Below, piece by piece: positions 1 through 7,967 of a DNA stretch of 9,951 nt. Origin of the DNA: Balneolales bacterium (GTDB lineage Bacteria; Bacteroidota; Rhodothermia; Balneolales; Natronogracilivirgulaceae); NCBI GenBank assembly GCA_007133875.1, contig SLLW01000230.1, positions 1 to 9,951 of the forward strand. Direction: 5' to 3'. The translations under genes were made by a program, and so were the position numbers. Under the pieces are notes generated by a model, which was not told the origin of the DNA, searched no databases, and was given only the letters and a program-made list of their open reading frames with translations. How positions within the stretch are numbered: the stretch's first letter is position 1; every line of letters begins with the position of its first letter.

Positions 1-1730
1 ATTACCTTAACCACCTCGTCACCATCCTTTTTGGTAATCCGAACATTAATCTTCGCATGCAAATCGATATAATCACGATCATAGGCAATTTTCACCTCAT
101 CAGGTGATGAGAAGTTCTTGCCTTCTCCACGCGCACCCTCACCCATCTTGGTCAGGTAATAGATTCCAAGAACCATATCCTGCGACGGAACGGTAATAGG
201 ACTTCCATTCGCCGGATTCATAATGTTATGGGAACCCAGCATCAGTACCGATGCCTCGAGAATCGCATCATGGCTCAACGGCAGGTGAACGGCCATCTGA
301 TCACCGTCAAAATCCGCATTAAAAGCGGTACAGGAGAGGGGGTGCAGTCGGATCGCTTTATCTTCAATCAATACCGGCTGATACGCCTGGATTCCGAGAC
401 GGTGAAGTGTCGGAGCACGGTTGAGCATCACCGGATGTCCGTCAATCACTTTTTCAAGTACATCCCAGACGACATCATCCCGCCGGTCAACCACTTTCTT
501 GGCACTTTTTACCGTCTTGACATATCCTCGTTCAATGAGACGGCGAATGATAAACGGTTTGTACAGTTCGACCGCCATCTCCTTGGGCAATCCACACTCG
601 TGGAGCTTCAATTCAGGTCCGACTACAATCACGGATCGTCCGGAGTAGTCAACACGTTTCCCAAGCAGGTTCTGACGGAACCGGCCGCTCTTGCCTTTCA
701 GCATATCACTGAGAGATTTCAGCGGGCGGTTATTGCTACGAACCGCATTCATTTTCCGTGAGTTATCGAACAACGAATCCACGGATTCCTGCAACATACG
801 TTTCTCATTACGGAGAATCACATCCGGTGCTTTGATGTCAATCAGGCGCTTGAGTCGGTTGTTGCGGATAATCACCCGGCGATAGAGATCATTCAGATCG
901 GAAGTGGCGAAACGTCCGCCTTCCAGCGGAACCAGCGGCCGGAGTTCCGGTGGAATTACCGGTATTACCCTCATCACCATCCACTCCGGACGGTTTTCAC
1001 GCTGTTTGTTTGCCGCACGGAACGATTCAATGACCTGAAGGCGCTTCAGAAACTTTTTCTTGCGCATCGCGGAGGTTTCATTCTTTACCGACTCACGATA
1101 TTTGTAAGCAGCTTCATCCAGCTCGATGTTCATCAGGAGCGATTCGATCGCTTCTGCTCCCATTTTCACCAGAAATTTATCCGGGTCATCATCATCGATT
1201 GCCTGATGATCCTCCGGAAGCTGGCCCATGATATCGTAATACTCCTCTTCGGAGATCATATCTCCAACCTTGTATCCAAGATCCCGCGCAAGGCCCGGTT
1301 TTACGACAACAAAGTTCTCGTAATAAACTATCTTCTCAAGGTTTTTTGAAGAGAGGCCCAGCAGATAAGCTATCTTGTTGGGCATGGATTTGAAGTACCA
1401 GATATGGACCACAGGAACGCAGAGGGTAATATGCCCCATACGCTCACGCCGAACCGCTTTACGGGTCACTTCCACACCACAACGGTCACAGATGATGCCC
1501 TTGTAACGGATGCGTTTATATTTGCCGCAATGGCACTCCCAGTCCTTCACAGGACCGAAGATTTTTTCACAGAACAAACCATCTTTTTCTGGTTTGAATG
1601 TGCGGTAGTTAATGGTTTCAGGGTTCAGTACTTCCCCATTGGAGCGCGACAGAATGGATTCTGCCGAAGCAAGGGAAACACGTAAACTCTTGAAGTCTTT
1701 TGAGACGGATTCGCTTTTGGTAAACGGCAA
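1..1730 (-). CDS. rpoC: RNA polymerase subunit beta' (RpoC), 3' part cut off by window edge
   Basis: This is the largest catalytic subunit of RNA polymerase. The frame stays open from a TTG at 1730-1728 to the window edge, giving 576 codons, about 40% of a usual ~1400-residue protein. The N-terminus reads [21 protein letters not shown] zinc-binding site follows, with Cys66, Cys68, Cys81 and Cys84 in a C-x-C-x12-C-x2-C pattern. Further on are the [19 protein letters not shown] and [17 protein letters not shown] stretches and the catalytic NADFDGDQ motif, whose Asp473, Asp475 and Asp477 hold the active-site magnesium. The TTG is chosen because GGAGGT lies 6 nt upstream, the first residues match the family, and no in-frame ATG or GTG lies nearby upstream; the next in-frame ATG falls beyond the zinc site. 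It follows rpoB after 68 nt and is surely co-transcribed with it. The identity is certain; the trigger loop and C-terminus lie outside the window. Confidence 0.98.
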   Translation of the reverse strand, partial: MPFTKSESVSKDFKSLRVSLASAESILSRSNGEVLNPETINYRTFKPEKDGLFCEKIFGPVKDWECHCGKYKRIRYKGIICDRCGVEVTRKAVRRERMGHITLCVPVVHIWYFKSMPNKIAYLLGLSSKNLEKIVYYENFVVVKPGLARDLGYKVGDMISEEEYYDIMGQLPEDHQAIDDDDPDKFLVKMGAEAIESLLMNIELDEAAYKYRESVKNETSAMRKKKFLKRLQVIESFRAANKQRENRPEWMVMRVIPVIPPELRPLVPLEGGRFATSDLNDLYRRVIIRNNRLKRLIDIKAPDVILRNEKRMLQESVDSLFDNSRKMNAVRSNNRPLKSLSDMLKGKSGRFRQNLLGKRVDYSGRSVIVVGPELKLHECGLPKEMAVELYKPFIIRRLIERGYVKTVKSAKKVVDRRDDVVWDVLEKVIDGHPVMLNRAPTLHRLGIQAYQPVLIEDKAIRLHPLSCTAFNADFDGDQMAVHLPLSHDAILEASVLMLGSHNIMNPANGSPITVPSQDMVLGIYYLTKMGEGARGEGKNFSSPDEVKIAYDRDYIDLHAKINVRITKKDGDEVVKV

Positions 1731-1736
1731 GGATGT

Positions 1737-1742
1737 ACCTCC
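1737..1742 (-). promoter_or_regulatory. Shine-Dalgarno sequence deciding the rpoC TTG start
   Basis: The minus strand reads GGAGGT, a near-perfect match to the anti-Shine-Dalgarno end of 16S rRNA, 6 nt before the TTG at 1730. It is the strongest ribosome binding site seen in the window and supports a non-ATG start. The rest of the 68-nt rpoB-rpoC spacer (1731-1798) shows no terminator or clear promoter. Confidence 0.85.
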
Positions 1743-1798
1743 GTTAAATTTTAAATAAGTTGAACAGTTCGCTTCTCAATAAAAAGCCACCGACCTGT

Positions 1799-4700
1799 TT
1801 AGTTGATACTGACTTCGAGTCCAAGACCCTGAAGCTCTCTCACTAACACATTAAAGGATTCCGGTGTGGTTCCTTCCGGCAGATTTTCACCTTTCACGAT
1901 CGCTTCGTAGACTTTGGAACGTCCTTTCACATCGTCACTTTTTACGGTGAGCATTTCTTTCAATATGTTGGATGCTCCATAGGCATAAAGCGCCCAGACT
2001 TCCATTTCCCCGAGCCGCTGTCCACCAAACTGGGCTTTACCACCCAATGGCTGCTGCGTAATCAGGGAGTAAGGGCCAATCGAACGTGCGTGAATCTTGT
2101 CCTGGATAAGGTGATTCAGTTTAAGCATGTAGATGTACCCAACCGTTGTCATTTGTTGAAAACGATCGCCGGTTTGTCCGTCGTACAGATAGGTACGACC
2201 ATCTTCCGGCAGACCGGCTTTTTTCAACCAGCTTTGGATATCATCATAAGTGGCACCATCAAAGGTCGGAGTCGCAAACGTTACACCGAGTTTGGCACCG
2301 GCCCATCCGAGAATGGTTTCATAGATCTGGCCAAGGTTCATCCTGGATGGAACCCCGAGCGGATTCAGTACAATATCGACCGGTGTTCCATCTTCGAGAA
2401 ATGGCATATCTTCCGCAGGAACAACCTTGGCTACAACGCCTTTGTTTCCGTGACGGCCGGCCATCTTGTCTCCAACACCCAGTTTACGCTTTTTGGCTAC
2501 ATAGACTTTGGCTTTCTGAACAATTCCCGGGGGAAGTTCATCACCTACCTGTATGGAGTATTTTCGGCGTTTCAGATCGGTTTCATACTGACGTCTGAGA
2601 TTACGGTAGTTTTGGAAGAGTGTCAAAATGTGCTCATTCACCTTCTCGTCCTGGCACCAGTTTTGACGGCTTTTCAGTATTAACGGATCGATACCGTCAA
2701 AAATTTGCTTCCGGTATTTCTCGCCTTTTGAGATCACCTCATTCCCAATATGGTCAACAACACCGGGTGAGGTTTTGTCCTTCAGCAACTTGTACATCCG
2801 CTCCGACCACTGGCCGTTAAGCTTCGCCAGCTGTTCGCGATATACTTCATTTTCCCGTTCAACCAACTCCTTTTCTTCCTTTCTGGAGAGTTGTTCGTCT
2901 TTTTTACGGCTAAACAGCTTGGTGCCGATAACCACTCCTGAAACACCCGGAGGGGTTTTGAGTGATGCATCCTTCACATCACCGGCTTTGTCACCAAAAA
3001 TGGCACGCAGCAACTTCTCTTCCGGTGTCGGATCGGTTTCGCCTTTCGGAGTAATTTTCCCGACAATGATATCTCCGGAATTTATTTTCGCACCTTCACG
3101 AATTATTCCATTCTCATCCAGATTGCGGGTTGCTTCTTCACTCACATTTGGAATTTCGCGGGTCAGTTCTTCTTCACCGCGTTTGGTATCACGAACCTGT
3201 TGTTCAAATTCCTGAATGTGAATGGAGGTATAAACGTCCTCGGAAACTACACGTTCGCTGATGACAATGGCATCCTCAAAGTTATAGCCTCTCCAAGGCA
3301 TAAATGCAGCCAGCAGATTTCGGCCAAGTGCCAATTCTCCATTAGAAGTGGCACAGCCATCCGCAATGGGTTGGCCTTCAATGACTTTATCACCTACTTT
3401 TACAAGCGGACGCTGATTGGATGTGGTGTCCTGGTTGGTGCGTTCAAACTTGAGAAGGGTGTATTTGACAACACCTTCGTCAAAATGCGCCAGGGATTCG
3501 AGTTCATCCCGGTCATAACGTACATGAATCTCAGTGGAACTCACATACACCACCTCGCCACTTCCTTCAGCAACAATCAGTGCTCTGGAGTCACGGGCGG
3601 CACGGTATTCCAGCCCCGTACCAACAAAGGGCGCTTCGGGACGAAGCAACGGCACAGCCTGACGCTGCATGTTAGATCCCATCAGTGCACGGTTTGCATC
3701 ATCGTGCTCAATGAACGGAACCATACCGGCTGCCACCGAAACAATCTGGTTCGGTGAGATATCCATATATCGGACTTCATCCGGTGATGCGAGGCCTACG
3801 TTGCTGTCCCGGAACCGGGAAAAGATGAGATCGTTTTGAAATTTACTCTCTTCCGTCAAAATGGCGTTTGCCTGAGCAATAACCGTTTCGTCTTCCTGTT
3901 CGGCTGCCAGATAATCAACTTTCTTTGATACCGTACCATCTTTCACCTGACGGTAGGGAGTCTCAATAAATCCAAAGTCATTAACCTTGGCATGAACACA
4001 AAGTGATGAGATCAATCCGATATTCGGGCCTTCCGGTGTTTCAATCGGGCAAAGGCGGCCGTAGTGTGTATAATGCACGTCACGAACCTCAAATCCGGCG
4101 CGCTCACGGGTCAATCCACCTGGTCCCAGGGCTGACATCCGGCGTTTATGTGTCAGCTCCGCAAGCGGATTGGTCTGATCCATAAACTGAGACAGCTGAT
4201 TGGTTCCAAAAAAGGTGTTGATCACACTGGAAATCGTTCTTGCATTCACCAGATCCTGGGGTGTAAACTGCTCCGCATCCCGGGAGTTCATGCGCTCGCG
4301 AATCGTACGGGTCATTCTGGCAAGACCGAGGCCGAACTGCTGCCCCAGTTGCTCACCTACCGTACGAACACGCCGGTTACTCAAGTGATCGATATCATCC
4401 ACCTGAGATTTCATTTCTTTCAACCGGATCAGTTCCCGGATGATTGCAATGATATCGTTTCTGGTCAGAACCTGAAGTTCCAGCGATTCATCCAGGTGCA
4501 GACGTTTGTTCAGGCGATAACGGCCTACTTCTCCCAGATCATACCTTTTGTCGCTGAAGAAAAGACGTTCGAGAACAGTACGAGCGGTCTCCATATCGGG
4601 CATTTCACCGGAACGGATCTGGCGATATACCTCGGAAAGCGCACTCTCTTCATCATAACTGGTATCTTTACGAAGCGTATTGAGAATTACGGACTCTTCT

Positions 4701-5623
4701 ACATCCTCTTCACCAGATTTCAGAACATGAATCTGGGTAATGCCGGCAGTCTTCAGTGCACTGAAGTCATCATCTGTGAGCTCATGATCGCGCGGGAAGA
4801 GAATATTCCGTTTTTTAGCTTCGGTTACTTCACCGGTTTCATCGTCCACGACCTCTTCGGTAACGTCTTCAACAATATCCGTAGCGAGTTTTCTGCCAAC
4901 GGCATTTTTGAAGGCCTTGGCTGATTTTATGGTAATCTCATCGGAGAGATCAAAAATGGAGAGAATTTCATAATCACTGGAGAATCCGAGTGCTCTGAGA
5001 AGCGTGGTTACCGGAAGCTTCTTTTTGCGATCGATATAAGCCCAGAGGACATCCCTGATATCTGTAGTAAATTCAATCCAGGATCCTTTGAAAGGTATGA
5101 CCCGTGCAGAATAGAGCTGGCTTCCGTTCGGATGCAGTGACTGTCCGAAGAAAACACCTGGAGATCGATGCAACTGGCTTACAATAACCCTTTCGGAACC
5201 GTTAATGATAAACGTTCCGCGGTCAGTCATCCATGGCAGATCTCCAAGGAAAACTTCCTGTTCTATCGTTTCACTGGCATCGTCACCGGGATCGGAAGCC
5301 GATAACCGCAATTTTGCTTTTAATGGGAGGGCGTACGTTAATCCTCGCTCCTGGCATTCGCGAATGGAATACTTGGGAGTATCCACTGCGTAATAAATAA
5401 ATTCCAGAATGCTCTGTTCCCGGGTATCCTGAATCGGGAAGTGTTCCAAAAATATTTTTTGAAGTCCCATTTCTTCCCGATCTTCCGGATCAATGTTCCA
5501 CTGGGTGAAACGTCGGAAAGACTCGATTTGAACGTCGAGAAAATCGGGATAATCAAGAATATTCTGGGTGCGAGCGAAAGATATGCGTCCGGTATGGGAT
5601 TGGATGGCGTTGCTATTACTCAA
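1799..5623 (-). CDS. rpoB: RNA polymerase subunit beta (RpoB)
   Basis: This is the second catalytic subunit of RNA polymerase, 1274 residues from the TTG chosen here. The N-terminus SNSNAIQSHTGRISFART leads into the protrusion (YPDFLDVQIESFRRF). GTFIINGSERVIVSQLHRSP lies near residues 139-158. The rifampicin pocket QLSQFMDQTNPLAELTHKRR is near 475-494, then TPEGPNIGLISSL near 526, WRGYNFEDAIVISERV near 775, KMAGRHGNKGVVAKV near 1050, and the C-terminal clamp FGGQRLGEMEVWALYAYGAS near 1200. The frame is unbroken. A longer reading from GTG at 5659 adds 12 residues (MCAHPLTKDEVA). I prefer TTG at 5623 because GAGGT sits 4 nt before it, while the GTG lies inside a palindrome with no well-spaced Shine-Dalgarno sequence. 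The rifampicin pocket keeps the usual sensitive-type Gln, Asp, His, Arg and Ser residues. The gene ends with TAA, 68 nt before rpoC. Confidence 0.98.
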   Translation of the reverse strand: MSNSNAIQSHTGRISFARTQNILDYPDFLDVQIESFRRFTQWNIDPEDREEMGLQKIFLEHFPIQDTREQSILEFIYYAVDTPKYSIRECQERGLTYALPLKAKLRLSASDPGDDASETIEQEVFLGDLPWMTDRGTFIINGSERVIVSQLHRSPGVFFGQSLHPNGSQLYSARVIPFKGSWIEFTTDIRDVLWAYIDRKKKLPVTTLLRALGFSSDYEILSIFDLSDEITIKSAKAFKNAVGRKLATDIVEDVTEEVVDDETGEVTEAKKRNILFPRDHELTDDDFSALKTAGITQIHVLKSGEEDVEESVILNTLRKDTSYDEESALSEVYRQIRSGEMPDMETARTVLERLFFSDKRYDLGEVGRYRLNKRLHLDESLELQVLTRNDIIAIIRELIRLKEMKSQVDDIDHLSNRRVRTVGEQLGQQFGLGLARMTRTIRERMNSRDAEQFTPQDLVNARTISSVINTFFGTNQLSQFMDQTNPLAELTHKRRMSALGPGGLTRERAGFEVRDVHYTHYGRLCPIETPEGPNIGLISSLCVHAKVNDFGFIETPYRQVKDGTVSKKVDYLAAEQEDETVIAQANAILTEESKFQNDLIFSRFRDSNVGLASPDEVRYMDISPNQIVSVAAGMVPFIEHDDANRALMGSNMQRQAVPLLRPEAPFVGTGLEYRAARDSRALIVAEGSGEVVYVSSTEIHVRYDRDELESLAHFDEGVVKYTLLKFERTNQDTTSNQRPLVKVGDKVIEGQPIADGCATSNGELALGRNLLAAFMPWRGYNFEDAIVISERVVSEDVYTSIHIQEFEQQVRDTKRGEEELTREIPNVSEEATRNLDENGIIREGAKINSGDIIVGKITPKGETDPTPEEKLLRAIFGDKAGDVKDASLKTPPGVSGVVIGTKLFSRKKDEQLSRKEEKELVERENEVYREQLAKLNGQWSERMYKLLKDKTSPGVVDHIGNEVISKGEKYRKQIFDGIDPLILKSRQNWCQDEKVNEHILTLFQNYRNLRRQYETDLKRRKYSIQVGDELPPGIVQKAKVYVAKKRKLGVGDKMAGRHGNKGVVAKVVPAEDMPFLEDGTPVDIVLNPLGVPSRMNLGQIYETILGWAGAKLGVTFATPTFDGATYDDIQSWLKKAGLPEDGRTYLYDGQTGDRFQQMTTVGYIYMLKLNHLIQDKIHARSIGPYSLITQQPLGGKAQFGGQRLGEMEVWALYAYGASNILKEMLTVKSDDVKGRSKVYEAIVKGENLPEGTTPESFNVLVRELQGLGLEVSIN

Positions 5624-5627
5624 GGCT

Positions 5628-5632
5628 ACCTC
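5628..5632 (-). promoter_or_regulatory. Shine-Dalgarno sequence supporting the rpoB TTG start
   Basis: The minus strand reads AAGGACGAGGTAGCC and then TTG. GAGGT (5632-5628) is 4 nt, and AAGGA (5638-5634) 10 nt, before the TTG at 5623. Either can pair with the 16S rRNA tail. The GTG at 5659 has only AGGAAGGG upstream, about 14 nt away and mostly folded into a stem-loop. Confidence 0.65.
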
Positions 5633-5648
5633 GTCCTTAGTTAATGGA

Positions 5649-5658
5649 TGTGCGCACA
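5649..5658. other. 10-bp perfect palindrome upstream of rpoB
   Basis: TGTGCGCACA reads the same on both strands. It lies 26 bp upstream of the rpoB TTG and overlaps the alternative GTG start. It could be a dimeric protein's binding site or chance; a palindrome without a spacer folds poorly as an RNA hairpin. No function can be assigned. Confidence 0.3.
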
Positions 5659-5665
5659 CGATTGA

Positions 5666-5692
5666 TTTGAATACCCTTCCTGGGTATTCAAA
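5666..5692 (-). promoter_or_regulatory. Stem-loop 3 of the rplL-rpoB spacer
   Basis: On the minus strand TTTGAATACCC and GGGTATTCAAA form a perfect 11-bp stem closing a five-base AGGAA loop. No T-run follows (the next bases are TCAATCGTG), so it does not look like an ordinary intrinsic terminator. The purine-rich loop resembles a Shine-Dalgarno sequence. Possible roles are a processing site, an attenuator, or an element that shapes rpoB translation. The structure is clear from the sequence; the role is inferred. Confidence 0.6.
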
Positions 5693-5702
5693 AAGTTGAG
5701 TT

Positions 5703-5724
5703 TGGGTTTATTGAATGAAACCCA
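5703..5724 (-). promoter_or_regulatory. Stem-loop 2 of the rplL-rpoB spacer
   Basis: TGGGTTT and AAACCCA pair as a perfect 7-bp stem around the 8-nt loop CATTCAAT on the minus strand. No U-run follows directly; the first run of T lies about 10 nt further on, just before stem-loop 3. It is the weakest of the three structures and could be chance on its own. Confidence 0.4.
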
Positions 5725-5736
5725 TAGACACCAATA

Positions 5737-5762
5737 GCCAATACCGGTTTCCCGATATTGGC
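5737..5762 (-). promoter_or_regulatory. Stem-loop 1 of the rplL-rpoB spacer, GAAA tetraloop
   Basis: On the minus strand GCCAATATCGG and CCGGTATTGGC pair over 11 bp, with one U-G wobble, around a GAAA loop of the stable GNRA class. It begins 27 nt after the rplL stop codon. The run of six T lies before the stem rather than after it, so it is not a canonical intrinsic terminator. It may protect the rplL 3' end, act as an attenuator, or be an RNase site, as known for the E. coli rplL-rpoB spacer. The role is inferred by position only. Confidence 0.6.
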
Positions 5763-5789
5763 CTGGTCTAGAAAAAATTAACAAGAGCC

Positions 5790-6164
5790 TTATTTCAACT
5801 CTACTTCTGCTCCGGCTTCTGTAAGTTTTTCTTTGATGGATTCCGCCTCAGCCTTATCAACAGCTTCTTTGATATTGCTGGGTGCTCCATCAACCAATTC
5901 TTTGGCTTCTTTGAGACCAAGTCCGGTCAGTCCGCGTACTTCTTTGATGACAGCAATTTTGTTGCCACCTGGTGATTTCAGGACAACAGTAAATTCTGTT
6001 TGCTCTTCTTCTGCTTCACCTGCGCCTTCAGCGGCCGGTGCTGCAGCTACTGCGGTAGCAGCAGGTTTGATTCCATACTCATCTTCCAGAACCTGAGCAA
6101 GTTCGTTTGCTTCTTTTACAGTAAGATTAACAAGTTGTTCTGCTATTTCTTTGACGTCTGCCAT
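5790..6164 (-). CDS. rplL: Large ribosomal subunit protein bL12 (L7/L12)
   Basis: This acidic stalk protein is present in several copies per ribosome and recruits and activates EF-Tu, EF-G and other GTPases. It has 124 residues, the normal length. The N-terminal dimerisation helices span about residues 1-33 and bind L10. An Ala/Glu-rich hinge (about 35-55, with [16 protein letters not shown]) follows. The C-terminal domain (about 56-124) carries [20 protein letters not shown], which contacts the elongation factors. The ATG at 6164 has GGAG 9 nt upstream. It follows rplJ after 44 nt, the usual pairing of stalk base and stalk. Its codons are AT-rich at third positions, about 24% G or C in the first 38 codons by hand count, in contrast to tuf. 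Confidence 0.98.
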   Translation of the reverse strand: MADVKEIAEQLVNLTVKEANELAQVLEDEYGIKPAATAVAAAPAAEGAGEAEEEQTEFTVVLKSPGGNKIAVIKEVRGLTGLGLKEAKELVDGAPSNIKEAVDKAEAESIKEKLTEAGAEVELK

Positions 6165-6208
6165 TGCTTTGCACTCCGTTGGTTGTTATTCAGTTTTAAA
6201 AAATTCTA

Positions 6209-6730
6209 TTATTCTTCCTTGTCGGCGATGGATTTTACAGCTCCCGCAACATTGGAACCCTGAGCCTGAAGTCCACTTATGATATTGCTTACCGGGCTGA
6301 GGAGCAGGCCGACAATATCGCCGATTACCTCCTCTTTCGACTTCATTGCCGCAAGAGTCTCCAGTTGTTCGGTGCCAAATACCTGATCTTCGATTGCTGC
6401 TGCCTTGAACTCCGGCTTTTTCTTATCTTTAAGAAATTTCTTTAAAATTTTGGCCGGGGCAGCGGCATCACCATGTATGATGGAATATGCTGTCTCGTTT
6501 ACCGTGTGTTGCTCGATTCCTTCAAATCTACCGGTTTCGGATAACGCCCGTCGGAACAGGGTATTGTTATAGACTTTGTAGGGCAACCCATTTTTGCGAA
6601 ACTCGCCACGCAACTCATTCAACTCAGAAACCGACATTCCTTTGAAATTTGTCAGATAAAGCGCATCGGCTTCTTTGAGTTCTTCAACGAGTTGTTTAAC
6701 AATTTCTTTTTTTTCCGCTATAGTAGCCAT
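6209..6730 (-). CDS. rplJ: Large ribosomal subunit protein uL10
   Basis: L10 is the stalk base that binds 23S rRNA beside L11 and carries the L7/L12 dimers on its C-terminal helix. It has 173 residues, the usual bacterial length. The rRNA-binding part includes YLTNFKGMSVSELNELRGEF (about residues 25-44) and LPYKVYNNTLFRRAL. The C-terminal segment LLLSPVSNIISGLQAQGSNV forms the L12-binding helix region. The ATG at 6730 fits the family start MATIAEKKEIVKQL. No strong Shine-Dalgarno sequence is visible before it, and it may be read by coupling from rplA, which ends 20 nt upstream. That gap is too short for a classical long L10 autoregulatory leader. Confidence 0.97.
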   Translation of the reverse strand: MATIAEKKEIVKQLVEELKEADALYLTNFKGMSVSELNELRGEFRKNGLPYKVYNNTLFRRALSETGRFEGIEQHTVNETAYSIIHGDAAAPAKILKKFLKDKKKPEFKAAAIEDQVFGTEQLETLAAMKSKEEVIGDIVGLLLSPVSNIISGLQAQGSNVAGAVKSIADKEE

Positions 6731-6750
6731 GGAACTTTACTGTTCGATTT

Positions 6751-7446
6751 TTAAGATTGTACAGCTGTTTTTGAGATCGGGATGCCAGGTCCCATCGTTG
6801 AGCTGATCGTTACACTACGGATATAAACGCCTTTTGCTGATGCAGGACGAAGTTTGACAACCGTCTTCAGGAATGCTTCCGCATTGTCTTTGATCTGATT
6901 GGGTTCGAAACTGCTCTTTCCGATTGAAGTATGCAGTATTCCATACTTGTCCACGCGGAAATCGATTTTCCCGGCTTTAACATCTTTCACGGCATTGGCT
7001 ACATCCATAGTTACCGTACCACTTTTAGGGTTCGGCATCAACCCTCTCGGGCCAAGCACTTTACCCAGCCGGCCGATTTTTCCCATCACATCCGGAGTTG
7101 CAACGATCACATCAATTTCAGTCCAGCCTTCCTGGATTTTTTCGATGTAGTCATCCAGGCCGACATGATCGGCGCCGGCTTCTTTGGCCTCTTCCTGTTT
7201 GGATGGGTTGACAAGGGCAAGTACCCTCACCGATTTACCGGTACCATGAGGCAAAGAGACAGTTCCACGCACCATCTGATCCGCATGGCGGGGATCTACA
7301 CCCAGGCGGATATCAAGATCAATGGATGCATCAAATTTGCCGATGGATGTCTTCTTTGCCAGCTCGGCTGCTTCGTCAAGGCTATACTCCTTGTTCGCCT
7401 CAATCAGCTTCTGAGCTTCAATATATTTTTTTCCTCTTTTGGGCAT
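6751..7446 (-). CDS. rplA: Large ribosomal subunit protein uL1
   Basis: L1 forms the mobile L1 arm at the ribosomal E site and helps release deacylated tRNA; in several bacteria it also represses its own operon by binding mRNA. It has 231 residues, a normal length. It opens with the basic [15 protein letters not shown]. The family signature [16 protein letters not shown] is near residues 132-147, inside the central alpha/beta domain II (about 66-158) that begins after the [13 protein letters not shown] stretch. Domain I resumes with [15 protein letters not shown] and ends [16 protein letters not shown]. The ATG at 7446 has AGG about 10 nt upstream. It follows rplK after 20 nt, the usual L11-L1 pair. 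Confidence 0.98.
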   Translation of the reverse strand: MPKRGKKYIEAQKLIEANKEYSLDEAAELAKKTSIGKFDASIDLDIRLGVDPRHADQMVRGTVSLPHGTGKSVRVLALVNPSKQEEAKEAGADHVGLDDYIEKIQEGWTEIDVIVATPDVMGKIGRLGKVLGPRGLMPNPKSGTVTMDVANAVKDVKAGKIDFRVDKYGILHTSIGKSSFEPNQIKDNAEAFLKTVVKLRPASAKGVYIRSVTISSTMGPGIPISKTAVQS

Positions 7447-7466
7447 ATTCTAAAACCTGCAAATGA

Positions 7467-7898
7467 TTACTTTTTACGATCGACACGGAGGCCCATGCTT
7501 CGGGCTGTACCTGCGACCATTTCGGCAGCTTGATCTATGTCAAATGCATTGAGATCTTTCATCTTGATTTCCGCAATCTCCTTGCATTTGCTCCAGCTTA
7601 CCGTTCCCACCTTTATTTTGTTCGGTTCCCCTGATCCAGCTTTCAACTTCAGGGCTTGCTTCAGTAACACGGCAGCTGGTGGTGTTTTTGTGACAAATGT
7701 AAATGATTTGTCCTGATACACGGTAATGACAACCGGTATGATGGTTCCCGAACTTTCCTGGGTGCGGGCATTAAATGCCTTGCAGAACTCCATGATATTG
7801 ACACCAGCCTGACCCAAAGCCGGTCCCACCGGAGGTGCCGGATTGGCCTGGCCTCCCATGATCTGCAACTTGATAACTTTACTTACTTTCTTCGCCAT
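7467..7898 (-). CDS. rplK: Large ribosomal subunit protein uL11
   Basis: L11 binds the GTPase-associated region of 23S rRNA at the stalk base, takes part in elongation factor turnover, and is needed for RelA-type stringent response sensing. It has 143 residues, a normal length. The N-terminal domain holds the proline helix [17 protein letters not shown] (about residues 17-33), where thiostrepton-type antibiotics act; the prolines are present. The C-terminal rRNA-binding domain includes [20 protein letters not shown] and [16 protein letters not shown]. The ATG at 7898 has AGAAGG about 11 nt upstream. The 69-nt gap to nusG is the longest within the nusG-rplL stretch; I see no clear promoter in it. 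Confidence 0.98.
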   Translation of the reverse strand: MAKKVSKVIKLQIMGGQANPAPPVGPALGQAGVNIMEFCKAFNARTQESSGTIIPVVITVYQDKSFTFVTKTPPAAVLLKQALKLKAGSGEPNKIKVGTVSWSKCKEIAEIKMKDLNAFDIDQAAEMVAGTARSMGLRVDRKK

Positions 7899-7967
7899 AA
7901 TTCGTTTAACCTTCTTTTATAGCCACTTATTGATTGTTTACCGGCTTCAATTTCTCACTAATATGCA

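Noticed and set aside
228..761. Plus-strand open frame of 177 codons opposite rpoC
   Set aside because: It is antisense to the rpoC catalytic region including NADFDGDQ; the minus-strand reading explains the sequence completely.
2090..2683. Plus-strand open frame of 197 codons opposite the 3' half of rpoB
   Set aside because: It is antisense to conserved RpoB motifs such as GRHGNKG, with no independent evidence of coding.
4148..4924. Plus-strand open frame of 258 codons opposite rpoB
   Set aside because: It lies wholly antisense to a conserved part of rpoB, its translation matches no family I recognise, and it has no sensible start context. It is a by-product of rpoB codon use.
5666..5762. 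Intrinsic terminator ending the rplL transcript
   Set aside because: None of the three stems is followed by a U-run on the minus strand; the T-runs lie before stem-loops 1 and 3.
6931..7533. Plus-strand open frame of 200 codons opposite rplA and the end of rplK
   Set aside because: It is fully antisense to two intact ribosomal protein genes with no recognisable domain; it is a shadow frame.
7899..7967. Promoter before rplK (TTGAAG and TATAAA on the minus strand)
   Set aside because: The spacing between the two boxes is about 23 nt and neither fits the Bacteroidota-type consensus, so I do not call it.
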